A stretch of DNA of 64,000 nt, from NCBI RefSeq assembly GCF_001509795.1, contig NZ_LLZN01000102.1:1-64000 (forward strand). The letters run 5' to 3'. How positions within the stretch are numbered: the first letter of the stretch is position 1; the number at the start of each line of letters is the position of its first letter. Origin of the DNA: Streptomyces sp. NRRL WC-3605 (lineage in GTDB: Bacteria; Actinomycetota; Actinomycetes; Streptomycetales; Streptomycetaceae). The notes beneath the pieces were generated by a model. That model saw only the letters and a list, made by a program, of their open reading frames with translations, was not told the origin of the DNA and did not search any database. A program made the position numbers and the translations under genes. Shown here one piece after another: positions 56,832 through 64,000 of the stretch.

Positions 56832-58973
56832 CTACGGCACGGGGTTTCGCCCGCTCGAACCGCCAGGGGGTGCGAGCGCTCCGGGCAGCCGGGACTCGAT
56901 CCGGCCGAGCTGGGCGGCCAGGCCGCGCAGCCAGGTGTCGAGGTCGACCAGCGCCGGCGTGGGCGGCCCCGGCGGGCGCTCGGCCGGGGGGTCCGTCCGC
57001 CGGGGCGGCGGCGGTTCACCGGCGCACAGCGCGGCCAGCCGGTCGGTGGTCTCGGCGAGGGCCCGGGCGCCGGCCCGTTCCCGGTCGGCCGCGGACGGCG
57101 GCAGCGCCGCGACGGGGAGGTCGAAGCGGGGCAGCCACTGGGCGCCCAGGAAGACGTGGTGCGCGGTCATGAGGACGGCCTGCCAGTCGGCCCCGCCGTG
57201 CCCGCCGCCCCCGGGTTCGCTGCGGAACTGCGCGTAGGCGGCCTCCGCGAGCCGGTACCGGTGCAGGGCGGGCAGCGTCGGCGGGGGCGGCACCGACCCG
57301 GGCGGCACGGCGGCGAGCATGCCGACGGTGCCCTTGATCAGGGGGCCGCACTCGCGCAGGAGCCCCGCCATGGTGCGGCGCGCCTCCGCCCGCGCACCGG
57401 ACGGCCAGGCCAGCAGTCCGCACAGCAGTCCGATCGCGCTGCCGGTGACGACGTCCACGACGCGGGCCTCGGCCAGTTGCCAGGACGCCGGGGTGATCTG
57501 GGCGAAGGCGGACGACACCACCAGCGTGAACAGCCCCTGCGCCCAGGCGATGCCGAGCAGCGGCCCCACGGAGAACGCGAGCAGCATGGCGGGGGCCAGC
57601 ATCGCGGCGTAGGCGTCGGTGTGCCGGCCCAGCCCGATGAGCAGCGCCCCGGCGGTGACGGCGCCCAGCAGGTTGCCGAGGACGGCCAGGCGGATCGCCG
57701 CCCAGGTCTCGCCGACGGTGGTCCGGCTCAGGGTGAGCACGGTCAGCAGCACCCAGAAGCCGTGGGCCAGGTCGAGCGACCCGGCGACGAGCCGTGCCGC
57801 GGCGAGCGCCAGCGCGATGCGCAACGCGTTGTGGAACTGCACGGAACGCGGTGTCAGGTTCCCGGTGATCCGCCGCAGCCACAGCCGCGGGGTGGTGCTG
57901 TACGTGTACCAGAACAGCACCGGCGGGTCGATGGGCGCGGTACGCCGCCCGTCCAGGCCGACCCGCACGGAGATCTCCAGGGTGCGCACGGCCTCGGCGA
58001 TCGACAGCAGCAGCGCCTGCCGGCGCAGCACGTCCGCGGGCGGCACCTCTTCGGCGGGTCCGGCGGCCTGCCGGACGCGGATGCGCTGGAAGTCCTCGAT
58101 CGCTTCGTCCATGCGGTGCGGGCCGGGCGCGGCGCGGCCGGTGCGCAACGCGGTGACGGTCTCGTCGAGCAGGCCCGTCACCCGTGGCAGGAGCGAACGC
58201 AGGGCCCGGTCCGTGCCGTTCGCGCCCTGCCCCCCGGTGGCGAGGGCGCGCAGCTCGCCGGTCTCGGTCAGATGGGCCAGCAGTTCGAGGAGCCGGCGGC
58301 CGGCGGTCCCCGCCTGGGCCAGCCCGCGCATGGCGCGTCCGGGTCCGGCGGGCCGCTGCGCGGGCGCCACCCCGGACAGCCGCAGCCGCGCCCCCGCCTC
58401 GCGCAGGGCCTGCGGGGAGAGCACGGCCTCCCCCGTGACGGCGTCGCGGGCCGTCCGCAGTGCCGCCGCGAGCGCGGCACGGTAGGTCGGGTCGGGCGGG
58501 TCCGGCAGGACGAACAGTTCGCACAGCACGAGGAGCAGCACGCCGAGGGAGAGTCCCGCCAGCCGCAGCCCCAGCGCGCCGGGGTCGTACGGCGGGAAGC
58601 ACGCGAGGATGTAGAACAGCTGGAGCGCGGGGGCGGCCCCGGCCGGGCGGGGGCCCGCGACGGCCGCGAAGGCCAGCAGGAAGCCCACGACGAGCATGCC
58701 GAGCACGGCCGCCCAGGTGTGCACGGCCAGCGCGGTGCCGAGCGCCACCAGCGCGAGGCCCACGGGCAGGGCCTTGAGCATGACCGCGGCCCGCTGCCGC
58801 CCGGAGCCCGGGACGGTGGACAGCAGGCCCAGCGAGATCGGCGCGAAGAGCGCGTACAGCGCGAGCACCGGCTCGTCGAAGCCGTACAGGCAGGTGTAGA
58901 AGCCCACGGACGCGGCGAGCGCCACGCGCACCGCCCGGCGCAGGATCGCGGTCCGCCGCGCCGGGCCGGTCAC
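56832..58973 (-). CDS. FUSC-family membrane protein (aromatic-acid-exporter-like)
   Basis: A 713-residue membrane protein made of two membrane blocks (about residues 12-165 and 380-520) separated and followed by long soluble helical domains. This fits the FUSC/YccS/ArAE family, whose members export aromatic acids or related compounds. The start is GTG. It is on the same strand as crtE but 263 bases away, so probably separate. A link with the carotenoid genes is not shown. Confidence 0.82.
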   Translation of the reverse strand: MTGPARRTAILRRAVRVALAASVGFYTCLYGFDEPVLALYALFAPISLGLLSTVPGSGRQRAAVMLKALPVGLALVALGTALAVHTWAAVLGMLVVGFLLAFAAVAGPRPAGAAPALQLFYILACFPPYDPGALGLRLAGLSLGVLLLVLCELFVLPDPPDPTYRAALAAALRTARDAVTGEAVLSPQALREAGARLRLSGVAPAQRPAGPGRAMRGLAQAGTAGRRLLELLAHLTETGELRALATGGQGANGTDRALRSLLPRVTGLLDETVTALRTGRAAPGPHRMDEAIEDFQRIRVRQAAGPAEEVPPADVLRRQALLLSIAEAVRTLEISVRVGLDGRRTAPIDPPVLFWYTYSTTPRLWLRRITGNLTPRSVQFHNALRIALALAAARLVAGSLDLAHGFWVLLTVLTLSRTTVGETWAAIRLAVLGNLLGAVTAGALLIGLGRHTDAYAAMLAPAMLLAFSVGPLLGIAWAQGLFTLVVSSAFAQITPASWQLAEARVVDVVTGSAIGLLCGLLAWPSGARAEARRTMAGLLRECGPLIKGTVGMLAAVPPGSVPPPPTLPALHRYRLAEAAYAQFRSEPGGGGHGGADWQAVLMTAHHVFLGAQWLPRFDLPVAALPPSAADRERAGARALAETTDRLAALCAGEPPPPRRTDPPAERPPGPPTPALVDLDTWLRGLAAQLGRIESRLPGALAPPGGSSGRNPVP

Positions 58974-59195
58974 GGCCGGTGCCCGCGGTGCGTCGCCGTC
59001 CGCACCGGCGGCGAACCCTCAGCGCCCATCAGCATGTCCTCCCGGGCCGGCGCCCACGGCGACGCGTCACGGCATGACGCGACCGGGCGGCCGGAGATGC
59101 CGTACATCTCCTGATTGTCGTGGGGTACCGGCCTTCGGGCGAATTCCCGGCGCCGTCCGCGATCCGCCGGACACCCGGTGGTAGGGGGCTTGGAG

Positions 59196-60326
59196 ATGGC
59201 CACCTCCCGCGATCCGTCCTCCCCGCCGCCGGGTCGCCCGGGCGGCGCGGGCACGGGCGTGCCGGGCTGGCTGCGGACGTCGGCCGCCTACGCGTGGCGG
59301 ATCATCGCGGTCGCGGTCGTCGTACGGGCCGCCTTCTCGGTGCTCGGGCAGTTCCACCGGATCGCCGTCGCCGTGTTCCTGGCGCTGGTCCTCACCACGG
59401 TGCTGCGGCCGGTCACCGGGCTCCTCGCCCGCCGGCTGCCCCGGCCGCTCGCGGTGGCGACGGCCCTCGTCGGCGCCCTCGCGCTCGTGATCGGGGCGCT
59501 GGTGCTGGTCGCCGAGACGGTGGCCGATCAGCGCAGGGGCCTGCAGAGCGAGTTCGAGAAGGGCATCGACCGGATCGAGGACCAGTTGGAGGGGCCGCCG
59601 TTCCGGCTGCCCGAGGACACCTTCAGCGATGTGCAGAAGCGGATCGGCACCCTGCTGTCCGAGCACCGTTCCACGGTCATCAGTGAGGCCGTGAGCGGGG
59701 CGAGCCGGCTCGTGGAGGTCCTCACCGTGCTCGCGCTGGCGCTGTTCTGCGCCGTGTTCTTCACGCATTCGGGCGACCGGCAGTGGCGGTGGATCTGCGA
59801 CCAGCTCCCCGCGTCCGCGCGACGGCCGGTCGGGGTGGCGGGCCGGGCCGCCTGGCGGACCTTCACGGGGTACACGCACGGCATCCTGCTGGTCGCGGGC
59901 ACCAACGCCGTGCTCGTCGGGGTCGCCCTGCTCGCGCTGCGGGTGCCACTCGCCGTGCCGCTCGCGCTGCTGGAGTTCGCGGCCGCCTTCATCCCGTTGA
60001 TCGGCTCACCCGTCGCGCTGGCCGTCGCGGCCGTCGTGGCGCTGGCGGCGAAGGGGCCGATGACGGCGCTGATCGTGGTGGCCCTGATCGTCGTCATCGG
60101 GCAGCTCGAGGGGCATGTGCTGCATCCCCTCGTGCTGAGCTGGGCGGTCAGCCTGCACCCCGTCGTCGTGGCTCTGGCCGTCGTGGGCGGGGCCATCGCG
60201 GCCGGGTTCATCGGCGCGGTGGTGGCCGTGCCCTTCGTGGCCGTCCTGTGGTCGGTGCGGCAGGCGCTGCGGGGCATGGACACCGGCCGTGAGGTCACGG
60301 CGAGCGGTGGTCCGACGGAGAGCTAG
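59196..60326 (+). CDS. AI-2E family transporter (TqsA/PerM-like)
   Basis: A 376-residue membrane protein with about eight helices. Hallmarks include AVFLALVLTTVLRPVTGLLAR near the N-terminus, TYTHGILLVAGTNAVL-like central helices and VVIGQLEGHVLHPLVLSWA in the C-terminal part. Family members act as exporters or Na+/H+-linked carriers; true AI-2 export is shown for only a few. I chose ATG 59196 (TGGAG before it); a GTG-less upstream extension is unsupported. Monocistronic. Confidence 0.85.
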   Translation: MATSRDPSSPPPGRPGGAGTGVPGWLRTSAAYAWRIIAVAVVVRAAFSVLGQFHRIAVAVFLALVLTTVLRPVTGLLARRLPRPLAVATALVGALALVIGALVLVAETVADQRRGLQSEFEKGIDRIEDQLEGPPFRLPEDTFSDVQKRIGTLLSEHRSTVISEAVSGASRLVEVLTVLALALFCAVFFTHSGDRQWRWICDQLPASARRPVGVAGRAAWRTFTGYTHGILLVAGTNAVLVGVALLALRVPLAVPLALLEFAAAFIPLIGSPVALAVAAVVALAAKGPMTALIVVALIVVIGQLEGHVLHPLVLSWAVSLHPVVVALAVVGGAIAAGFIGAVVAVPFVAVLWSVRQALRGMDTGREVTASGGPTES

Positions 60327-60344
60327 TGCTGTGACCGGAAAGGT

Positions 60345-61019
60345 TCACCGGCTCGCGGCGCCGACCGCCCGGTGGACCGCGCGGGCCACGCGGGAACCCC
60401 ACAGGGAGCGGGGCCCGCCGAACGCGTGCGTCTCCTCGCCGGGGCGCGGGCGGCGCGCGGCCACGCACACGGCGTCCGTGGGGGTGCCGGAGCAGTCGAG
60501 CCCGGCGTCGACCAGCGCCTGCACCTTCGCCTCGGTCGCGGTCATCACCGTGTTGACCAGGGCCGCGTCGGTCAGGGCCACGGGCACGGCGACCACGATG
60601 TTCACGGTCCCGGGGCGAACGGCCGGCGAGGCGGTCTCCGTCCAGTCCGCCGCCCAGCCGCGCACGCCGAGGCCCGCGGTGGCGACGGCCGTGACCCCGC
60701 CGTCGTGCCCGCTGCCGTACGCCCGGACGTCCGCGGCCGTCATCAGCCCGACGCCCGGCCCGTGCGCGCCCGCGTCCCGGGCGAGTCCGGCGAGGTGCCG
60801 GTCCGGGTCGGTGCGCCGGTAGCCGTGGGCGACCTGCGCGTTGAGGACCCAGGCGCGTTCACCGATGCCCCCGCCGAGGACGGCGTTGCTGATCATCCGC
60901 CAGCCCTCCCCGGCCCGCCACAGCAGGGAACCAAGCGACTCGCCGTCCTCCGTGCGGGTCAGCAGCTCCACCGGCGTCGGCGAGGGAGCGGGACGGGACG
61001 GGGGTACGACGGAGGTCAC
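60345..61019 (-). CDS. cbiZ: Adenosylcobinamide amidohydrolase
   Basis: A 224-residue CbiZ-family enzyme, with WRMISNAVLGGGIGERAWVL, the DRHLAGLARDAGAHGPGVGL segment and GTVNIVVAVPVALTDAALVN. It cleaves the nucleotide-loop amide of adenosyl(pseudo)cobinamide to cobyric acid, letting cells salvage incomplete corrinoids for B12. The GTG start has GAGGAGAAG six bases upstream. It lies after the importer operon's terminator, so it is transcribed on its own. Presence near two B12-domain sensors suggests local cobalamin demand. Confidence 0.88.
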   Translation of the reverse strand: MTSVVPPSRPAPSPTPVELLTRTEDGESLGSLLWRAGEGWRMISNAVLGGGIGERAWVLNAQVAHGYRRTDPDRHLAGLARDAGAHGPGVGLMTAADVRAYGSGHDGGVTAVATAGLGVRGWAADWTETASPAVRPGTVNIVVAVPVALTDAALVNTVMTATEAKVQALVDAGLDCSGTPTDAVCVAARRPRPGEETHAFGGPRSLWGSRVARAVHRAVGAASR

Positions 61020-61056
61020 CGGGAACTTCTCCTCGCGCGGCTGGGGACCGGCTGAT

Positions 61057-61101
61057 CGTACGGGACGGGCGGGGGCCGCCGGGGCCCGCCCGTCCCGTAC
61101 G
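61057..61101 (-). terminator. Terminator between the ABC importer operon and cbiZ
   Basis: A perfect 17-base stem (61057-61073 with 61085-61101) and an 11-base loop, between the importer binding-protein stop and the cbiZ start. Confidence 0.85.
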
Positions 61102-61120
61102 GGGACGGCCTGGCGCGTCG

Positions 61121-62413
61121 TCAGCCGCGGGAGTCCAGGTACTCCTTCACCCCGGGCGCGGTCTGCGCGTCCTCCTCGTTCACGACGGCGCCGACCGCCT
61201 TGGCGTCGGGCTTGAGCACATAGCTCTCGGTGCTGGCCGGCCGGGCCTTGTCGGAGAAGTCCTGCGCCGTGCCGAGGCCGACGTCGACCGCGGACTGCCC
61301 GCGGTGCGCCGCGACCACGTCCTCGCGGGCCAGACTGCCCTTCTCGCAGGCCTTCTTCAGGTCGTCGCCCAGGATCCGGGCGGCGTTGTAGCCAGACAGC
61401 ACCCCGGCGTCCAGCAGGGAGCCCGGGTACTTCTTCTGGTAGGCGGCGACCATCTCGCGCACCCCGGGCAGGTCGGAGCTGACCGCGGGTGCCGCGCTGA
61501 CGATGTGCAGCAGGGCGGCGAGGGCCGGCGCGGCCGGTGTCTTCATCAGCTGCGGGGCGTAGCCGGGGGCGCTGCTGACCACGGGCACCTTCAGGCCCCG
61601 TGAGGCGGCGACACCGACCAGCGAGGCGGTCTGGGCGGGCCCGGCGCTGATGAGGATCGCCTTGACGCCCTCCTTCCGCAGCGCCGAGACCTGGGCGGAC
61701 AGGTCGGTGTCGGTCGCCTTGATCTTCTGCCCGGCGACCTTCACACCCGCCTTCTTCGCGGCCCACTCGGAGCCTTCGAGCGCGTTGGCGCCGTAGTCGC
61801 CCTCGAAGTAGACGTGCCCGATCGTGTCGCCCTTCGCGACCTTCTTGGTGCGGGTGAGGTAGTCGACGGCGGCGATCATGTCGACGTCGTAGGTGGTGCC
61901 CAGGACCTGCACGGAGTCCTTGCCGAGCAGGGAGGCTGCCCAGGCCTGCGGGAAGGTCAGCACCTTGTCCCGTTCGATGTCGTCGAGCAGCGCGGCCATC
62001 ACGGGCGAGCCGATGACCTGGGGCAGGGCGACGACGTCGGAGGAGAGGTCGGCGTAGGCGGTGACCGCCTTCTGGACGTCGTAGCCGTGGTCCTTGACGA
62101 CGATCTCCACGCGCCGGTCGCAGATGCCGCCGTCGGCGTTGACCTCGTCGGCCCACATCTGCTGGGCCTGCACGATGCTCTTGCCGAGGGTCGCGTACGG
62201 CCCGGTGAGGTCCGTCAGCGCGCCCAGCCTGAGCGTCTTGTCGGTGACGCCGGGGCCGGTCTTGATGCCGCCGGCGCCCTCCCCGGCGTTCTTGGAGGAG
62301 TCGGCCTTGGAGCTGCATCCGGTGCCGGCGAGCAGCAGGGCGGCGAGGGCCGCGGCCAGGAGGGTCCTGGTGCGGGGGGCGGCGCGGTGCGCGGGGTCGT
62401 GCGTGGGCTTCAC
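61121..62413 (-). CDS. ABC substrate-binding lipoprotein, branched-chain amino-acid (LivJ/K) type
   Basis: A 430-residue periplasmic-type binding protein of the type I (leucine/isoleucine/valine-binding) fold. The signal ends in lipobox AGTGC. TLRLGALTDLTGPYATLG and VYFEGDYGANALEG match the family. Broad ligands occur: amino acids, urea or aromatic acids. It starts with GTG, overlapping the upstream permease stop as GTGA. Confidence 0.93.
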   Translation of the reverse strand: MKPTHDPAHRAAPRTRTLLAAALAALLLAGTGCSSKADSSKNAGEGAGGIKTGPGVTDKTLRLGALTDLTGPYATLGKSIVQAQQMWADEVNADGGICDRRVEIVVKDHGYDVQKAVTAYADLSSDVVALPQVIGSPVMAALLDDIERDKVLTFPQAWAASLLGKDSVQVLGTTYDVDMIAAVDYLTRTKKVAKGDTIGHVYFEGDYGANALEGSEWAAKKAGVKVAGQKIKATDTDLSAQVSALRKEGVKAILISAGPAQTASLVGVAASRGLKVPVVSSAPGYAPQLMKTPAAPALAALLHIVSAAPAVSSDLPGVREMVAAYQKKYPGSLLDAGVLSGYNAARILGDDLKKACEKGSLAREDVVAAHRGQSAVDVGLGTAQDFSDKARPASTESYVLKPDAKAVGAVVNEEDAQTAPGVKEYLDSRG

Positions 62414-63549
62414 GGGGTGGGCTCCTTGGCTCGTACGGCTGACGCGGGGGACGGGGAGGGCGCGGTGGCGCCGGCGGGCGGGGGCGCGGCGCGGATGCGG
62501 CGCAGACGGGCGCGCAGGCGGCGGGCCAGGCCGTGCAGTCCGTCGGGGGCGAAGAGGAGGATCAGCACGATCGCGGCGCCGTAGAGGTAGCGGGCGGCCT
62601 CGGTGGGGCCGACGGTGCCGTCGTCGGTGCCCGGGGCCGCGACGAGCGGGAGCTGGTCGGCGTAACGGGTCATCAGCAGGGGCAGCGCCGTGACGAAGAC
62701 CGCGCCCGCGGTGGCGCCCGCGACCGAGCCGAGCCCGCCGATGACGATCATCGCGAGGTAGTCGATGGACAGGACGAGTCCGAAGTAGTCGGGCACCACC
62801 CGGCGGAAGGCCAGCGCGAGCAGCACCCCGGCGAGGCCCGCGTACATCGACGACACCACGAACGCGGCCGCGCGGTGGCGGGCGACGTCGACGCCCATCA
62901 CGGCGGCGGCGGTCTCGCTGTCGCGCAGCGCCACCAGGGCGCGTCCGGGACGGCCCCGCAGCAGCCCCCGGGCGGTGAACCAGGTGACCGCGAACAGGGC
63001 GAGCCCCAGGTACCACAGGCGCTCCTCGGCCCCGAACGGCACGCCCAGGAGCGTCAGTTCGGAGTCGCTGGAGAAGGAGAACCCGCCGAGTTCCAGCGGC
63101 GGCACGGAACGGCCGTTGAAGCCGCCGGTCACGGAGTCCGCGGTGAGCAGGACGTGGTGGCCGAGGAAGACCAGGGCCAGCGTGGCGACGCCCAGGTAGA
63201 CGCCGCGCACCCGGCCGGCGACGGGGCTGAACAGCCCGCCCGCCGCCCCGGCCAGCAGCACCGCCAGCACGGCGGCCACGGAGGTCGGGAGCCCCGGTCC
63301 GGGCTCGCCGGCCAGCCACACATAGCCGTAGGCGCCGACGGCGAGGAAGAAGGCGTGGCCGAGGGAGAGTTGGCCGGCGGTGCCGGACAGCAGGCCGAGG
63401 CCCACCGCGCCGACGGCCGCGGCCATCGAGAACAGGCCGATGCGCAGCCAGAACGCGTCCAGGTAGAAGGGCAGGGCGCACAGGACGGCCACGGCGGCAA
63501 AGGTCCGGCCGAGGCGCAGCGCGCGGGTGCGGGAGGGTCGTTCAGACAC
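62410..63549 (-). CDS. livM: ABC permease, LivM type
   Basis: A 379-residue permease with about ten helices. GLGLLSGTAGQLSLGHAFFLAVGAYGYV and ALRDSETAAAVMGVDV are characteristic of LivM. It forms the channel with LivH. The start is GTG; it overlaps the LivH stop by eight bases. The C-terminal 40 residues are Arg/Pro/Ala-rich and may face the cytoplasm. Confidence 0.93.
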   Translation of the reverse strand: MSERPSRTRALRLGRTFAAVAVLCALPFYLDAFWLRIGLFSMAAAVGAVGLGLLSGTAGQLSLGHAFFLAVGAYGYVWLAGEPGPGLPTSVAAVLAVLLAGAAGGLFSPVAGRVRGVYLGVATLALVFLGHHVLLTADSVTGGFNGRSVPPLELGGFSFSSDSELTLLGVPFGAEERLWYLGLALFAVTWFTARGLLRGRPGRALVALRDSETAAAVMGVDVARHRAAAFVVSSMYAGLAGVLLALAFRRVVPDYFGLVLSIDYLAMIVIGGLGSVAGATAGAVFVTALPLLMTRYADQLPLVAAPGTDDGTVGPTEAARYLYGAAIVLILLFAPDGLHGLARRLRARLRRIRAAPPPAGATAPSPSPASAVRAKEPTP

Positions 63550-64000
63550 GGACCGCCGCCTTTCCGCCGAACAGCCCGGTGGGCCGGACGAGCAGCACGA
63601 GCACCATCACCGCGTAGGGGGCGACGTCTCCGAACCCCTCGCCGAGGACGTGCAGTTCGGACTGGTAGCCGGCGACGAGCGCCTCGGTGAGTCCGATCAG
63701 CAGGCTGCCGGCGAGCGCGCCCGGCGGGGACGCCATGCCGCCGAGGATCGCCGCGGGGAACGCCTTCAGGGCGATCTGCCCGGTCGTCCGTTCCAGGCCG
63801 GGGGCGGGGAACGCGGCGAGGAAGACGGCCGCGAGGGCCGCGAGGGCGCCGGCCAGGCACCAGGCGAGCATCCGGACCCGCACCAGCCGCACGCCCATGA
63901 GGGAGGCGGCCTCGACGTCCTCGGCGGCGGCCCGCAGCGACAGGCCCCAGGAGGTGTACCGGAAGAGGGCGAAGACGCCGGTGATGACGAGGGCCGAGAC
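63542..64000 (-). CDS. livH: ABC permease, LivH type (5' end outside the window)
   Basis: The C-terminal 152 residues of a LivH-like permease. The visible part contains the coupling segment RYTSWGLSLRAAAEDVEAAS then LMGV, and KAFPAAILGGMASPPGALAG in the last helices. The reading frame stays open to position 64000, so the start lies to the right. It overlaps livM by eight bases, so both belong to one operon. The importer's ATPases (LivG/F) are not in the window and probably lie upstream of livH. Confidence 0.9.
   Translation of the reverse strand, partial: VSALVITGVFALFRYTSWGLSLRAAAEDVEAASLMGVRLVRVRMLAWCLAGALAALAAVFLAAFPAPGLERTTGQIALKAFPAAILGGMASPPGALAGSLLIGLTEALVAGYQSELHVLGEGFGDVAPYAVMVLVLLVRPTGLFGGKAAVRV

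Overview
The window is very GC-rich, with short operons, many GTG starts, four-base ATGA/GTGA gene overlaps and actinobacterial-specific families (DUF3618, DUF5133, DUF3140, DUF2180, a MreB-like fragment, a LitR-type regulator, a HAMP-array hybrid kinase, many PP2C/STAS/ATPase partner-switch proteins). This points to a chromosome segment of Streptomyces or a very close relative, probably from an arm-proximal, stress-rich region. I see no insertion sequence, prophage, tRNA, rRNA or CRISPR array.

Layout. 1-3,500: a DUF3618/holin-like envelope pair, a small membrane protein, a DEAD-box RNA helicase and a cold-shock protein. 3,600-14,500: a hypothetical protein, a YihY/BrkB membrane protein, a lipoprotein, then a dormancy-like minus-strand group (Rv1733c-like membrane protein, short MreB-like protein, two DksA/TraR zinc-finger proteins) divergent from a sensor kinase/LuxR regulator pair, a secreted His-rich protein, fused SecDF and a large secreted-free propeller-like protein. 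14,500-28,000: mixed metabolic genes (methyltransferase, GNAT, Tat-exported cholesterol oxidase, AhpD-like protein, DapB-like dehydrogenase, TetR plus divergent flavin monooxygenase) and a FadR/GntR regulator divergent from a four-gene operon of PLP enzyme and sugar-type ABC importer.

28,300-42,600: signalling island. It holds a 1,422-residue soluble HAMP-array hybrid kinase, an ANTAR-GAF-PAS-PP2C phosphatase, a Dps ferritin, a MarR/EamA divergent pair with a striking composite operator, and then a partner-switch operon: PP2C phosphatase, a cobalamin-binding protein with a CarH-like Wx9EH motif, two STAS proteins and a HATPase anti-sigma kinase, followed by a SRPBCC protein. 42,600-46,900: antiporter, Rieske oxygenase, a zinc-ribbon protein, and an ECF-like sigma factor followed by a zinc anti-sigma factor.

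47,000-56,600: light-inducible isorenieratene locus. LitR (MerR plus B12 domain) is divergent from the sigma factor (LitS), then crtY-crtT-crtU face a convergent crtE-crtI-crtB-Rieske operon. 56,800-64,000: FUSC membrane protein, AI-2E family transporter, the cobinamide amidohydrolase CbiZ and an ABC importer of the branched-chain amino-acid type running off the right edge.

How it works together (inference): LitR with adenosylcobalamin would repress in the dark; light would release LitS and the crt genes to make a protective aromatic carotenoid. The separate B12-domain protein in the phosphatase/STAS operon suggests a second, undescribed route by which light or cobalamin status could feed a sigma-factor partner switch. 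CbiZ (cobinamide salvage) lies in the same neighbourhood, so three cobalamin-linked genes occur within about 22 kb.
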